DNA of 64,000 nt from Rhodovulum sp. (GTDB lineage Bacteria > Pseudomonadota > Alphaproteobacteria > Rhodobacterales > Rhodobacteraceae): assembly GCA_002706605.1 (NCBI GenBank), contig PALT01000037.1, forward strand, positions 1 through 64,000, given 5' to 3'. The notes under the pieces were generated by a model. That model saw only the letters and a list, made by a program, of their open reading frames with translations. It did no database searches and was not told the origin of the DNA. Position numbers and translations under genes: made by a program. Numbering within the stretch: the first letter of the stretch is position 1; each line of letters starts with the position of its first letter. Shown piece by piece: positions 16,694-25,308 of the stretch.

Positions 16694-17616
16694 TGCGCGC
16701 CCCCAACCAGAGCCGCGCGCATCTGTGGTTCATCGCGCCCGCGTTGGTGTTGATGTTTCTCGTGCTGATCCTGCCGATCCTGATCGCAGGCTATATGAGC
16801 CTGACGAACTTTTCCCTTGGCAACGACGGCGCCGATTTTGTCGGCCTCAAGAACTACACCGACATCTTCACCAAATCGACCTATGAAAAGATGTTTGGCG
16901 CGACGCTGCGCTATGTCGGTGTGACCGTGCCGGTTTCGGTCGCGCTTGGGTTGGGTGCGGCGCTTTTGGTGAATTCGGTGACGCGGTTTTCCAATGTCTA
17001 CCGGACGATCTATTTCCTGCCGGTCATGGCGGCGTTGATCGCGATGGCGATTGTGTGGGAATTCGCCCTGCACCCGCAGATCGGGATCGTGAACACGACG
17101 CTGGAACGGGGCTGTGGCACCTGGCTTGAGGTGTGGGGCTGGCTTGCGCGGGGCTGTGCGGATGGGTTTCCGCTTTGGCTTGGGGATCGGGACTATGCGA
17201 TCTGGACCCTGTGCTTTATCGGCATCTGGCAGGGCTTCGGCTTTAACATGGTGCTCTATCTTGCGGGGCTGACAGGCATTCCGCGCGACCTCTATCACGC
17301 GGCCGAAATGGACGGCACCAAGAGCGGCTGGGAAAAGTTCCGGCTGGTGACATGGCCGATGCTGGGACCAACAACGGTCTTTGTGGTCACGATCAGCTTT
17401 ATCCGCTCGTTTCAGGTGTTTGACACGGTCGAGGCCCTGACACGCGGCGGGCCCAGCAAATCCACATACGTCATGATGTACGCCATTTTCGAAAAGGCGG
17501 TGAAACAGAACCTGATGGGCATCGGCGCGGCCATTACCATCGTGTTCCTTGCCTTTGTCATGGTGTTGACGCTGATCCAGCGCTGGCTGGTGGAACGGAG
17601 AGTGCACTATGTCTGA
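16690..17616 (+). CDS. ABC transporter permease (MalF/UgpA type)
   Basis: This 308-residue inner-membrane permease has about six helices and the conserved EAA loop (HAAEMDGTKSGWEKFRLVTWPMLGP). It pairs with the MalG-type permease downstream, which it overlaps by 8 nt. It carries an extra segment of about 35 residues between helices (around residues 130-170) with two cysteines (RGCGTWLEVW...ARGCADGFP), not usual for UgpA and probably facing the periplasm. Context suggests uptake of a sugar-like or glycerophospho-compound. Confidence 0.9.
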   Translation: MMRAPNQSRAHLWFIAPALVLMFLVLILPILIAGYMSLTNFSLGNDGADFVGLKNYTDIFTKSTYEKMFGATLRYVGVTVPVSVALGLGAALLVNSVTRFSNVYRTIYFLPVMAALIAMAIVWEFALHPQIGIVNTTLERGCGTWLEVWGWLARGCADGFPLWLGDRDYAIWTLCFIGIWQGFGFNMVLYLAGLTGIPRDLYHAAEMDGTKSGWEKFRLVTWPMLGPTTVFVVTISFIRSFQVFDTVEALTRGGPSKSTYVMMYAIFEKAVKQNLMGIGAAITIVFLAFVMVLTLIQRWLVERRVHYV

Positions 17617-18625
17617 CCCCGCAATCAATGCCCAAGCCGCCCCTTTGACCTTTCGGTTCGATTGGATTGAGACGCTCAAACATGCGGTTCTGATCGTCGG
17701 GGCGCTGATCGTGCTGCTGCCGTTTTACGTCATGCTCAGCTACTCGCTGAAATCCCAGGCCGAGATCGAAGGCCGGTTGCCCACCGGTTTCTTCGGAGCC
17801 CAACAGATGACGGTCGACGAACGCTGTGTCGCACGTGGCGCACCGGATCGCGACGCCATTGCCGCCGCCGCCACGCGCTTTCCTGGTGCCAGCGAGCGCG
17901 AGATCGCCAACGCCCTAGCGCGTGAGGTCGAGGCCTCCTGCATGGCGCGACCCGTCGTGTACAACTACACCACCGCCTTCACCGAAGCGCCGCTTTTGCG
18001 CTATCTGCTGAACGGCATCATCGTGACCGCGTCGATCTTTCTTATTCAGGTTCTGGTGGCTTTGCCCTGTGCCTATGCGCTTGCGAAACTCCGGTTCTGG
18101 GGGCGGGAGGCTGTGTTCGGCCTTGTGCTGTTCTGTCTGCTGATCCCTGTGCACGCGATCGCGCTGCCGCTTTATGTGGGCCTGTCGAAGTTCGGTCTGA
18201 CCAACACCTACGCGGCCCTTGTGGTGCCGTGGACGATTTCCGTCTTTGGCATCTTTCTGATGCGACAGTTCTTTATGACCGTGCCCGACGATCTGATCGA
18301 CGCGGCGCGCATGGACGGGATGTCGGAATACGCCATCGTGTGGAAGGTCATGTTGCCCACGGCGATCCCCGCCCTGATGGCCTTTGGGATCTTTTCGGTC
18401 GTGGCGCATTGGAACGACTATTTCTGGCCGCGCATCGTGATCACGGGGGACCGGTCGCTGTTCACGCCGCCCCTTGGGATCCGCGAATTCCGCTCGGACC
18501 TCGACGGGTCGCTGTACGGGCCGATGATGGCCACGGCCTGTGTGATTGTGACCCCGCTTATTGTGGCCTTCCTCGTGGCCCAGCGCCGCTTCATCGAGGG
18601 GATCACCCTGTCCGGCATGAAATAA
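17609..18625 (+). CDS. ABC transporter permease (MalG/UgpE type) with periplasmic insertion
   Basis: The second permease has 338 residues against about 280 in the family. The first helix is followed by an insertion of roughly 60 residues (from about residue 48, GRLPTGFFGAQQMTVDE, to MARPVVYNYTTAF) holding two cysteines, then the usual five helices and the EAA loop DAARMDGMSEYAIVWKVMLP. The insertion should sit in the periplasm near the binding-protein docking face. It overlaps the MalF-type gene by 8 nt. A stem-loop follows before the binding-protein gene. Confidence 0.9.
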   Translation: MSDPAINAQAAPLTFRFDWIETLKHAVLIVGALIVLLPFYVMLSYSLKSQAEIEGRLPTGFFGAQQMTVDERCVARGAPDRDAIAAAATRFPGASEREIANALAREVEASCMARPVVYNYTTAFTEAPLLRYLLNGIIVTASIFLIQVLVALPCAYALAKLRFWGREAVFGLVLFCLLIPVHAIALPLYVGLSKFGLTNTYAALVVPWTISVFGIFLMRQFFMTVPDDLIDAARMDGMSEYAIVWKVMLPTAIPALMAFGIFSVVAHWNDYFWPRIVITGDRSLFTPPLGIREFRSDLDGSLYGPMMATACVIVTPLIVAFLVAQRRFIEGITLSGMK

Positions 18626-18626
18626 A

Positions 18627-18649
18627 GGGACGCGCCACCGGCGCGCCCC
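18627..18649 (+). terminator. Stem-loop between permease and binding-protein genes
   Basis: GGGACGCGCC, loop ACC, GGCGCGCCCC gives a 10-bp stem with one mismatch and no T-run. It may act as an mRNA-stability or partial termination element within the operon. Confidence 0.5.
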
Positions 18650-18727
18650 TAATCGAGTTCCCAAGCACGGGATCAACACAGGACCGGCCAATCGCCAAAC
18701 CACCCGGTCCTCGCATTGGAGGATACT

Positions 18728-19993
18728 ATGATGCACAAGACCCTGACCGCAATGGCGTTGTCGCTGATGGCGACCACCGCTTCTGCTCGAGACGTAATCG
18801 AAATCGATTTCGCCTACCCCTACTCGTCGCTGTTTGACGTGACCTATGAAAAGATCCTGCCCCTGTTTGAGGCCGCCCACCCGAACATCAAGGTGAACAT
18901 CCGCGCCTCGTATGAAAACTATGAAGACGCGTCGAACACCATCCTGCGCGAAGCCACCGCCGGCAACCTGCCCGACGTGACGATGCAGGGTCTGAACCGT
19001 CAGGCGATCCTTGTCGAAAAGGGCATCGCACGTTCGCTGGAACCGTTTATCGCGACTGAGGCCGATTTCTCGAAAGACGGCTATAACCAAGCGATGCTGT
19101 CGCTGGCGACCTTCAATGACCAAGTGCACGGCCTGCCGTTCTCGGTGTCGCTGCCCGTCGGCTATTACAATATGGACCTGATGGCCAAAGCCGGCATCAC
19201 CTCCGAAGACCAACTGCCCAAAACCTGGGACGAGGTCGCCGGTATGTGCGAGACGCTGATCGCAGCGGGCGTGGACGTTCCCATGTTCTGGGGTTGGAAC
19301 ATCACCGGCAACTGGTTCCTGCAGGCGCTGCTATGGTCGCAAGGTCAGCCGATCATGGAAGGCAATGATTTCATGCTGGACACGCCTGCGGGTCTGAAGG
19401 CGCTGGAAACCATGGACATGCTGTTTGACCGTTGCCAGATGCCGAACTTCTCGACCACCGATGGTCAGGCGGCCTTTACCTCGGGCAATGCTGCGATGAT
19501 GTTCTGGTCGACCTCTGCTGTTGGCTCGGTCGAGCGCGGCAAGGCCGATTTCGCCTTCGCCACCCATGAATACCCCGGCATCGACACGGCCCCGATGGGT
19601 CTGCCCGCAGGTGGCAACGCCGCGATGCTGGTCTCTACCTCGGACGATCCGGCCAAGCTTGAGGCCGCATGGACATGGTTGAAGTTCATCACCTCCGGCG
19701 AAGGTGCCGCCGAGGTGGCCCGCACCACCGGTTACATGCCGCCGAACTCGGCCGCCAACGAAATCATTCTGGCCGATTTCTATGACGCCAACCCGACCAA
19801 GGCGACCGCCGTGCGCCAGATCGACCTGCTGTCTGACTGGCAGGCCTATCCGGGTGACAATGGTCTGGCCATCACGCAGGTCATCTATGACGCCATCGAA
19901 GGCATCGTGACCGGCGAATACGAGGACATGAAAGAGCTGCAGGAAGAGCTGAGCGAAGAAGTTCAGAGCCTGCTGCCGGCCGACGCGTCCTAA
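18728..19993 (+). CDS. ABC transporter periplasmic substrate-binding protein (UgpB/MalE type)
   Basis: This is the solute receptor of the importer. It has a signal peptide (MMHKTLTAMALSLMATTASA), then a type-1 extracellular solute-binding fold (FAYPYSSLFDVTYEKILPLFEAAHP, TAGNLPDVTMQGLNR, GLPFSVSLPVGYYNMDLM). GGAGGA precedes two adjacent ATG codons at 18728 and 18731; either may be used. The family includes the glycerol-3-phosphate receptor UgpB, and the downstream phosphodiesterase makes a glycerophosphoester-like ligand plausible. Ligand identity is inference. A strong terminator follows the gene. Confidence 0.9.
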   Translation: MMHKTLTAMALSLMATTASARDVIEIDFAYPYSSLFDVTYEKILPLFEAAHPNIKVNIRASYENYEDASNTILREATAGNLPDVTMQGLNRQAILVEKGIARSLEPFIATEADFSKDGYNQAMLSLATFNDQVHGLPFSVSLPVGYYNMDLMAKAGITSEDQLPKTWDEVAGMCETLIAAGVDVPMFWGWNITGNWFLQALLWSQGQPIMEGNDFMLDTPAGLKALETMDMLFDRCQMPNFSTTDGQAAFTSGNAAMMFWSTSAVGSVERGKADFAFATHEYPGIDTAPMGLPAGGNAAMLVSTSDDPAKLEAAWTWLKFITSGEGAAEVARTTGYMPPNSAANEIILADFYDANPTKATAVRQIDLLSDWQAYPGDNGLAITQVIYDAIEGIVTGEYEDMKELQEELSEEVQSLLPADAS

Positions 19994-20001
19994 GCTGTCA
20001 T

Positions 20002-20038
20002 TGACCCCCGGTGCCACGCGTGCCGGGGGTCATTCTTT
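20002..20038 (+). terminator. Hairpin terminator after the binding-protein gene
   Basis: TGACCCCCGG, 11-nt loop, CCGGGGGTCA followed by TTCTTTAT. It probably gives partial termination, so that the abundant binding protein is made in excess over the phosphodiesterase that follows. Confidence 0.75.
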
Positions 20039-20068
20039 ATCCAGAGATCACAGCGCGCAGGAGCCCGC

Positions 20069-20896
20069 ATGAAACTCATCCAGATCACCGACATCCACCT
20101 GACCACACCCGGCCAAACCATCGCCGGTCGGGACCCCAACGCCAATTTCGTCCGCGCGCTCAGCCATGCGTTGGACCATCATCCCGACGCCGAGGCCGTG
20201 ATCATCACCGGCGACCTCTCTGACTGGGGAGAGGCCGAGGATTACGAGCGTCTCAAGGCAATCATCGCGGACACCCAGACGCCGGTGCATCTGTGCATTG
20301 GCAACCATGATGATCGCGAAACCTTTCTTCAGAGCTTTCCCCAGCTGCGTGACGACGCCGGTTTCGTTCAAAACGTCGTCCCCCTGTCAAAGGGCCACGC
20401 GATTTTGTTGGACACATGGGAGAACGGCACGCACGCGGGCAGCTATTGCGAGATGCGCGCGCGGTGGCTGGACGCGGCTCTGGACAGGCTGGACGGGCCG
20501 GTGTGGGTGTTCATGCACCATAACCCTGTGCCCATGGGCATGGCGGCGATGGACCAGATCATGTTGCAGGACGCGGATCGCCTTGGGGCCGTTCTGTCGG
20601 CGCACCGCGAAAAGATCGCCCACCTCTTTCACGGCCATTGCCATCTGCCCCTTGCGGGCAGTTTTCGTGGCATTCCCTTCACCGCGCCGCGCGGCACGAA
20701 CCATGCGGGTTGGCCCGATTTTGGCGACACAAAGGTTCTGGCCGGTTCCGACCTGCCCGAGGCCTATGCCGTTATCCAGATCCACGACCACGGCGATATG
20801 ATGATCCACATGGTCGAATACGGTTATGGCGGCCCCATCCGGCGCGAAGGATCGCCGGACAAGGCCGAATGGGACAAGCTGACCATGGTGCGCTGA
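20069..20896 (+). CDS. Calcineurin-like metallophosphodiesterase (GpdQ/CpdA type)
   Basis: This is a two-metal phosphoesterase of 275 residues. All motifs are present: TDIHL (Asp8, His10), GDLSDWGE, GNHDD, MHHNP and HGHCHLPL. Family members hydrolyse cyclic nucleotides or phosphodiesters such as glycerophosphodiesters. The gene follows the importer, so it may release phosphate monoesters from an imported diester. An alternative suggested by the neighbouring phosphonate genes is that it opens the cyclic ribose phosphate made by C-P lyase, a job normally done by PhnP, which is not seen here. Both ideas are inference. It is convergent with the TIM-barrel gene, 19 bp apart. Confidence 0.85.
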   Translation: MKLIQITDIHLTTPGQTIAGRDPNANFVRALSHALDHHPDAEAVIITGDLSDWGEAEDYERLKAIIADTQTPVHLCIGNHDDRETFLQSFPQLRDDAGFVQNVVPLSKGHAILLDTWENGTHAGSYCEMRARWLDAALDRLDGPVWVFMHHNPVPMGMAAMDQIMLQDADRLGAVLSAHREKIAHLFHGHCHLPLAGSFRGIPFTAPRGTNHAGWPDFGDTKVLAGSDLPEAYAVIQIHDHGDMMIHMVEYGYGGPIRREGSPDKAEWDKLTMVR

Positions 20897-20915
20897 TCCC
20901 TGTTCGGGGTTGGCC

Positions 20916-21731
20916 TCAGCAGGCCAGCCCCAAGTCGCGCAGATAGGCGAACCCTTTGGGGATATCGGCCTTGTTGCGCAGTTCCAGAACGATATGCGGC
21001 GCGCTTTTGCAGGCGGCCAAGGCGCGGAACACGGCGTGCCATTCGATTTCGCCCTCACCCGGGGCCCAATGGCGATCCGCGTGGCCATCAAGGTCCTGCA
21101 CATGCACATGGCCCAACTGATCGCCCGCGTCATGGACGAAATAATCCACGGGCGGAGCCCCGGACATGCGGCGTGCCAGATGCGCGTGACCGGTGTCAAT
21201 CGACAGGGCAATCGCATCGCTGTTGAAACTATCCACGAGAATGCGGCGCGTCGCGGGATCGACATCCTGAATGTTCTCGATCACCAAAGTGATGCCCTTG
21301 TCCTGAGCGGCTGTCACCACAGGGCCAAGGATGTCATGCACCCGCGCCTGTTTTTGCTCCATATAATCGGGCCAGTTCCACAGGTTGTTGCGCGACCACG
21401 CGTTATAGGGCGAATGCAGCACCATTTGGCGCGCGCCGATGCGGTCTGCGGCCTCAAGCGCCTTGAGGAACCGCGCGGTGATCAGCGGGCGCAGCTCGGG
21501 ATCTTTGTTGTCAATATCCAGACCCTCAAACGGGCCGTGAATACCGCGCCGCCCGTTGTGCCCGTCCAACGCCACCTGCGCCGCCGCAACGCGGTCGTCC
21601 AGTTCGGAGGTCAGCGCGGCAAGCGTCATAAAGTCCTGGATTTCAATGTCGCGCGCGTCTTCGAACAGCCAGTCGCGGTGATCTGCGATCTCATTGGCCT
21701 TGAGTGCGGCGCCGATTTTCAAAGGGGTCAT
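20916..21731 (-). CDS. Sugar phosphate isomerase/epimerase (xylose-isomerase-like TIM barrel)
   Basis: This 271-residue AP_endonuc_2-type TIM barrel shows PLKIGAALKANEI, HGPFEGLDIDN, QMVLHSPYN, ITLVIENIQDVDP, SIDTGHAHLA, HVHVQDLDGHADRHWAPGEGEI and HIVLELRN, with the Glu/Asp/His metal ligands of the fold. Its ATG overlaps the stop of the second phnM (ATGA), so it is the last gene of the minus-strand phosphonate operon. It probably isomerises or epimerises a sugar or sugar-phosphate moiety arising in that pathway. The exact reaction cannot be assigned. Confidence 0.8.
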   Translation of the reverse strand: MTPLKIGAALKANEIADHRDWLFEDARDIEIQDFMTLAALTSELDDRVAAAQVALDGHNGRRGIHGPFEGLDIDNKDPELRPLITARFLKALEAADRIGARQMVLHSPYNAWSRNNLWNWPDYMEQKQARVHDILGPVVTAAQDKGITLVIENIQDVDPATRRILVDSFNSDAIALSIDTGHAHLARRMSGAPPVDYFVHDAGDQLGHVHVQDLDGHADRHWAPGEGEIEWHAVFRALAACKSAPHIVLELRNKADIPKGFAYLRDLGLAC

Positions 21732-23002
21732 TGCAAAGCATCCTGTCGTGTGGAAATGGCCATGGGTTGGCCGCGAAAGGCCGCGCGTCCCGCGACCCAA
21801 GTGCCGGTGATTGCGGGCGCATGGCCGTCGGGCCAATCCACCAGCACCAGATCGGCGCGTTGCCCCACGGCAATCTCGCCGCGATCCGTCAGGCCCATGG
21901 CCCGTGCGGGACCGGCCGAGACCAGCCGCCAGAGCGTCAGGCGATCCGCGCGTTTCTCGGCGTCCAGACGCGCCACCGCCGCCAGCATCGCGGGGTAAAA
22001 GTAATCAGACGCCAGCGCATCGCACAGCCCCGCCTCAACCATATCGCCCGCCCCGAGCGATCCGATATGACTGCCCCCGCGCGCCGCATTCGGGGCGCCA
22101 AAGATGATCGCATCGCCCGCGGCCCGCGCAGATTCGGCTGCCGCCAGAACCATGGGGAATTCGGCCACGCCCGCCCCGATGTTGCGAAACCAGTCGCGCG
22201 TCTCGGGCGTGGTGTCATCGTGGCTAAGCATCGGAGCACCGGCGGCGCGGCCCATCTGGGCCACTTTGGCGATCATCGCGGGCACCTCGCCGCGCCGGTC
22301 CCAGACCTGTGCCAAGAGGGCGATATAATCCTCATCCGACAGGCCCGAGCGCTGAGCCTTTTTCGAGGTGCGCGCCTTCATCCGTTCATCATCCAGAGAG
22401 GCGATTGAGAAATCCGGGCTTAGCTCAAACCCGCGATCCTGAATGGCCACGTCATAGGCGCGCATGGTCATCGAGGTGTGATCGTTGAACGCGATGGACG
22501 GCAGGAACGGCCCCGTCAGGGCCTCGGCGATGGCGTCCAATGCCTCAAACGCAAAAGTTTCCCAGCGCAGTTGAACACGGTTTTCGACCAACAGGCGTGG
22601 CTGGAGCGCCGTCATGCACCGCATCAGGTCCTGACCGCGCGCCACATCTCGCAACCCCGGCTCCCAGCCCAGTGTGATGGCGTGATAGGCCGTCGCGATC
22701 CCGTTGGACGCCAATTGCCGGTCCGTATCGATCACGGCGGCCTCAAGCGGGAAGAACACATTCGGGCGCGGCATCACCTGACGCTCAAACGCGTCGCCAT
22801 GAACGTCGATCAAGGCAGGGGCAAGGATCTGACCGCGTGCGTCGATCTCTTGGCCCTGAACCGGTCCGCCGATCTCGACGATCTGACCGTCCGCAATTGT
22901 AACCGAGGTCCGTTCGATCCCATCGGGCAGATAGACCGTCGCGCCGATGAACGTCTGTGGTGTGGCGGATTGCGGCGTGCGCATGTCGTGCAGCGTATCC
23001 AT
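21728..23002 (-). CDS. PhnM-like amidohydrolase (second copy)
   Basis: This metal-dependent hydrolase resembles PhnM, which removes diphosphate from ribose-1-phosphonate 5-triphosphate. Family marks are LAPALIDVHGDAFERQ, the SHDDTTPETRDWF block and GAPNAARGGSHIGSL. It differs from the copy at 31624 over most of its length and carries its own insert after FNDHTSM. The start at 23002 gives TAATG overlap with the methyltransferase stop; the frame open to 23035 is not needed. A PhnM paralogue in an operon without phnGHIJKL suggests a related but distinct substrate. Confidence 0.85.
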   Translation of the reverse strand: MDTLHDMRTPQSATPQTFIGATVYLPDGIERTSVTIADGQIVEIGGPVQGQEIDARGQILAPALIDVHGDAFERQVMPRPNVFFPLEAAVIDTDRQLASNGIATAYHAITLGWEPGLRDVARGQDLMRCMTALQPRLLVENRVQLRWETFAFEALDAIAEALTGPFLPSIAFNDHTSMTMRAYDVAIQDRGFELSPDFSIASLDDERMKARTSKKAQRSGLSDEDYIALLAQVWDRRGEVPAMIAKVAQMGRAAGAPMLSHDDTTPETRDWFRNIGAGVAEFPMVLAAAESARAAGDAIIFGAPNAARGGSHIGSLGAGDMVEAGLCDALASDYFYPAMLAAVARLDAEKRADRLTLWRLVSAGPARAMGLTDRGEIAVGQRADLVLVDWPDGHAPAITGTWVAGRAAFRGQPMAISTRQDALQ

Positions 23003-23655
23003 TACAACCGCTCCATAATCAGATGCCAGTGCCATGAACCGGGCGCATCATGCTCACGATCCTCTAGCCACAGGGTTTCAAAACCGCTGAACAGCGCCAG
23101 CATCTCAGCCGCCGAGCAAAAATAATGCGGGTGGATTTTATCCGTGCCAGGCGCGTCAAAGACCCAAGCGTTGCGACCGATTTCCCGCCCGCCTTTGTAT
23201 TTGGCCTGCTCAAACGGCAGGCGGCGCTTGGACAACATCGTCCCAAGGTACGTTCCACCCGGTTTCAGCACACGCCGGATTTCCCCGATGGTGCGCAGCA
23301 GGATGTCTTCGTCCCCGTGGTAGATCACGTTCCACGACAGAACGTGATCGAAGGACCCGTCCTCGAACGGCAAATCATGCATCCGGCCCAGAACCGTTTC
23401 GACCTGACCGGATTTGTCGATCTCGGCCAGACCTTCGGGCGCGGCGTCCAGTGCGACCACATCAAACCCCTGTGCGGCCAGCCACAGCGCATGACGGCCA
23501 ACCCCCGCCCCAAGGTCCAAAATGCGCGCACCGGGCGTCAGGGTCTCGGCCCAGTCGGTGACATCCGGTTCAGGGACCAACCATTTGCTGTCCGATTGGA
23601 TATTTTTCCACTGGTCGTCCCAATGTTGGTCCGCCGTGTCGCTAGGCATGTTCAT
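23002..23655 (-). CDS. Class I SAM-dependent methyltransferase in phosphonate operon
   Basis: This 217-residue Rossmann-fold methyltransferase has motif I ILDLGAGVGRHALWLA, an acidic residue in VVALDAAPEG, motif LPFEDGSFDHVLSWNVIYH and the post-motif VLKPGGTYLGTMLSK. It is of the UbiE/Tam general type. It overlaps phnE upstream (ATGA) and phnM downstream (TAATG), so it belongs functionally to the operon. The acceptor is unknown. Methylation of a phosphonate, of an esterified phosphonate or of a sugar intermediate are all possible. Confidence 0.85.
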   Translation of the reverse strand: MNMPSDTADQHWDDQWKNIQSDSKWLVPEPDVTDWAETLTPGARILDLGAGVGRHALWLAAQGFDVVALDAAPEGLAEIDKSGQVETVLGRMHDLPFEDGSFDHVLSWNVIYHGDEDILLRTIGEIRRVLKPGGTYLGTMLSKRRLPFEQAKYKGGREIGRNAWVFDAPGTDKIHPHYFCSAAEMLALFSGFETLWLEDREHDAPGSWHWHLIMERL

Positions 23656-24473
23656 CGCTGTTCTCCGATGATCTGTTTGCGGGCATAGCCCGAGAGTTGT
23701 TCGATGCCGATGACCACCACGGCGATCATCAGGATCACGGTCATGGCCGTGGGATAGTCAAAGAGGTCAAAGCCGACCTTGAGTTCGATCCCGATGCCGC
23801 CCGCGCCCACAAGGCCAAGGATGGTTGAGGAGCGCACCGCCTTTTCCAGCGCATAAAGCGCGGTGGACACAAAGGCGGGCATGGCGGCGGGAATGGTGGC
23901 ACAGGCCACCACGTCGATCTTGCGCGCGCCGGTGGCGGTCAGGCTCTCGGCGGGGCCTTTATCCGTGCCCTCCATGTCGTCGGCGAAAAACCGTCCGCAA
24001 AAGCCGATGGTGTCGATCACAATCGCCAGCATCCCCGCAAAGGGTCCCAGTCCGACCGCAACCACAAAGACCAGTGCCCATGCGATATCAGGCACGGCGC
24101 GGATAAACCCAAGGGTGACGCGGGTGATCTGGTTGACCCAAGGTCCCGCAATCAAGCCGCGCGCCGCCAACAGCGCCACGGGCAGCGACAGGATCACCCC
24201 GATCACGGCACCTGCAACGGCGATTTGCAGGGTCTCAACCATCTTCCAGCCAAGGCGCGTCAGCACCTTTGGATCGAGGTTCGGGGGAAAGGCGCGATCC
24301 GCAAAATCGGCGAAACGGGGCGGCGCGGTCATCACCTTTTCCAGAGAAAAGCCCGCCCCCGAAAGGCACCAGAAAATCAATGCGATCCCGAAAGCATAGC
24401 CCAGAAAGGCCACGGCGGATGGACGCTCGAACCGAGACGGGGCGCCGCGGTGTGACATAGCAAAATCAGTCAT
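23652..24473 (-). CDS. phnE: Phosphonate ABC transporter permease PhnE (second system)
   Basis: This 273-residue permease has the PhnE pattern: ETLQIAVAGAVIGVILSLPVALLAARG, FIRAVPDIAWALVFVVAVGLGPFAGMLAI, the EAA-like loop GPAESLTATGARKIDVVACATIPAA, and STILGLVGAGGIGIEL. It overlaps phnC by 8 nt and the methyltransferase by 4 nt. It forms an importer with the phnC and phnD copies of this operon. The main phosphonate importer at 32970-36653 has two PhnE-type permeases; this one has a single one, presumably a homodimer. Confidence 0.9.
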   Translation of the reverse strand: MTDFAMSHRGAPSRFERPSAVAFLGYAFGIALIFWCLSGAGFSLEKVMTAPPRFADFADRAFPPNLDPKVLTRLGWKMVETLQIAVAGAVIGVILSLPVALLAARGLIAGPWVNQITRVTLGFIRAVPDIAWALVFVVAVGLGPFAGMLAIVIDTIGFCGRFFADDMEGTDKGPAESLTATGARKIDVVACATIPAAMPAFVSTALYALEKAVRSSTILGLVGAGGIGIELKVGFDLFDYPTAMTVILMIAVVVIGIEQLSGYARKQIIGEQR

Positions 24474-25308
24474 AAAGACCCCGCAGATCAGAGGTGGTCA
24501 GCGCGGCGGCCATCGCATCCAGTTTCAACGCGCCCTCCGCCAATCCCAGAATGCGATCGCCGTAATGTAAGGCGTGCTCGATATTGTGGGATGTGAACAC
24601 AACGGTGACGCCGTGTTCGCGGGCCAGTTGAAAGAACAATTCCATCACGTCTTCGCCCGCTGCCGGGTCCAGCGACGCCGTGGGTTCATCCGCGAACAGG
24701 ACTTTGGGCTGGCTGACCAGCGCGCGGGCGATGGCCACACGCTGGGACTGGCCGCCCGACAGGCGATCGGCGCGGCGCGCGGCGAACTCGGCCAGACCGA
24801 CGCTCTCAAGCGCGGCCATCGCCGCCTCGCGCGAGGGCGCGGGGGCCAAGGTCTGGCTCCAATGACGCAGGCCCGGTTCCTGTCCCAAAAGGCCGTGGAT
24901 CACATTCGACAGCACGGATAGGCGCGGCACAAGGTTGTGTTTTTGCGAGACCAATCCGACGCGGGCGCGCAGGCGGCGCAGGTCGGACGCCCGTGCGCCC
25001 GTCGCGTCTTGCCCAAGCAGCCGTACAGAACCGGACGATACGGGGATCAATCCCATGATACAGCGCAACAGCGTCGATTTCCCCGCCCCGTTCGCGCCCA
25101 CAAGCGCCACGGATGCCCCACGCTCCAGACGGAAGGACACATCGGAAAAGATCCGGTTGTCGCCAAAGGATTTGGCCACGCTATGCGCTTCGATGTCCAC
25201 CACGGGCACATCGACAGAGGACACCGGGGCAGTGTGAACCACCCCGGTGCGTGCGTCCCCATTTAGGGGACGCTGTTTCAGGTCGAGATCAGTCACCGAT
25301 GAACGCAT
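24466..25308 (-). CDS. phnC: Phosphonate ABC transporter ATP-binding protein PhnC (second system)
   Basis: The ATPase has Walker A GANGAGKST, Q-loop VSQKHNLVPRLS, signature LSGGQSQRVAIARA, Walker B VLFADEPTASLD and the switch His in FTSHNIEHA. The open frame runs up to 25503 inside phnD in another frame; that part is spurious. I use the ATG at 25308, which overlaps phnD by 20 nt. A GTG at 25296 (GTGACTGA overlap) is an equally good alternative. The first 30 residues before VDIEAHSVAKSFG are unusual and may be disordered. Confidence 0.88.
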   Translation of the reverse strand: MRSSVTDLDLKQRPLNGDARTGVVHTAPVSSVDVPVVDIEAHSVAKSFGDNRIFSDVSFRLERGASVALVGANGAGKSTLLRCIMGLIPVSSGSVRLLGQDATGARASDLRRLRARVGLVSQKHNLVPRLSVLSNVIHGLLGQEPGLRHWSQTLAPAPSREAAMAALESVGLAEFAARRADRLSGGQSQRVAIARALVSQPKVLFADEPTASLDPAAGEDVMELFFQLAREHGVTVVFTSHNIEHALHYGDRILGLAEGALKLDAMAAALTTSDLRGLYD

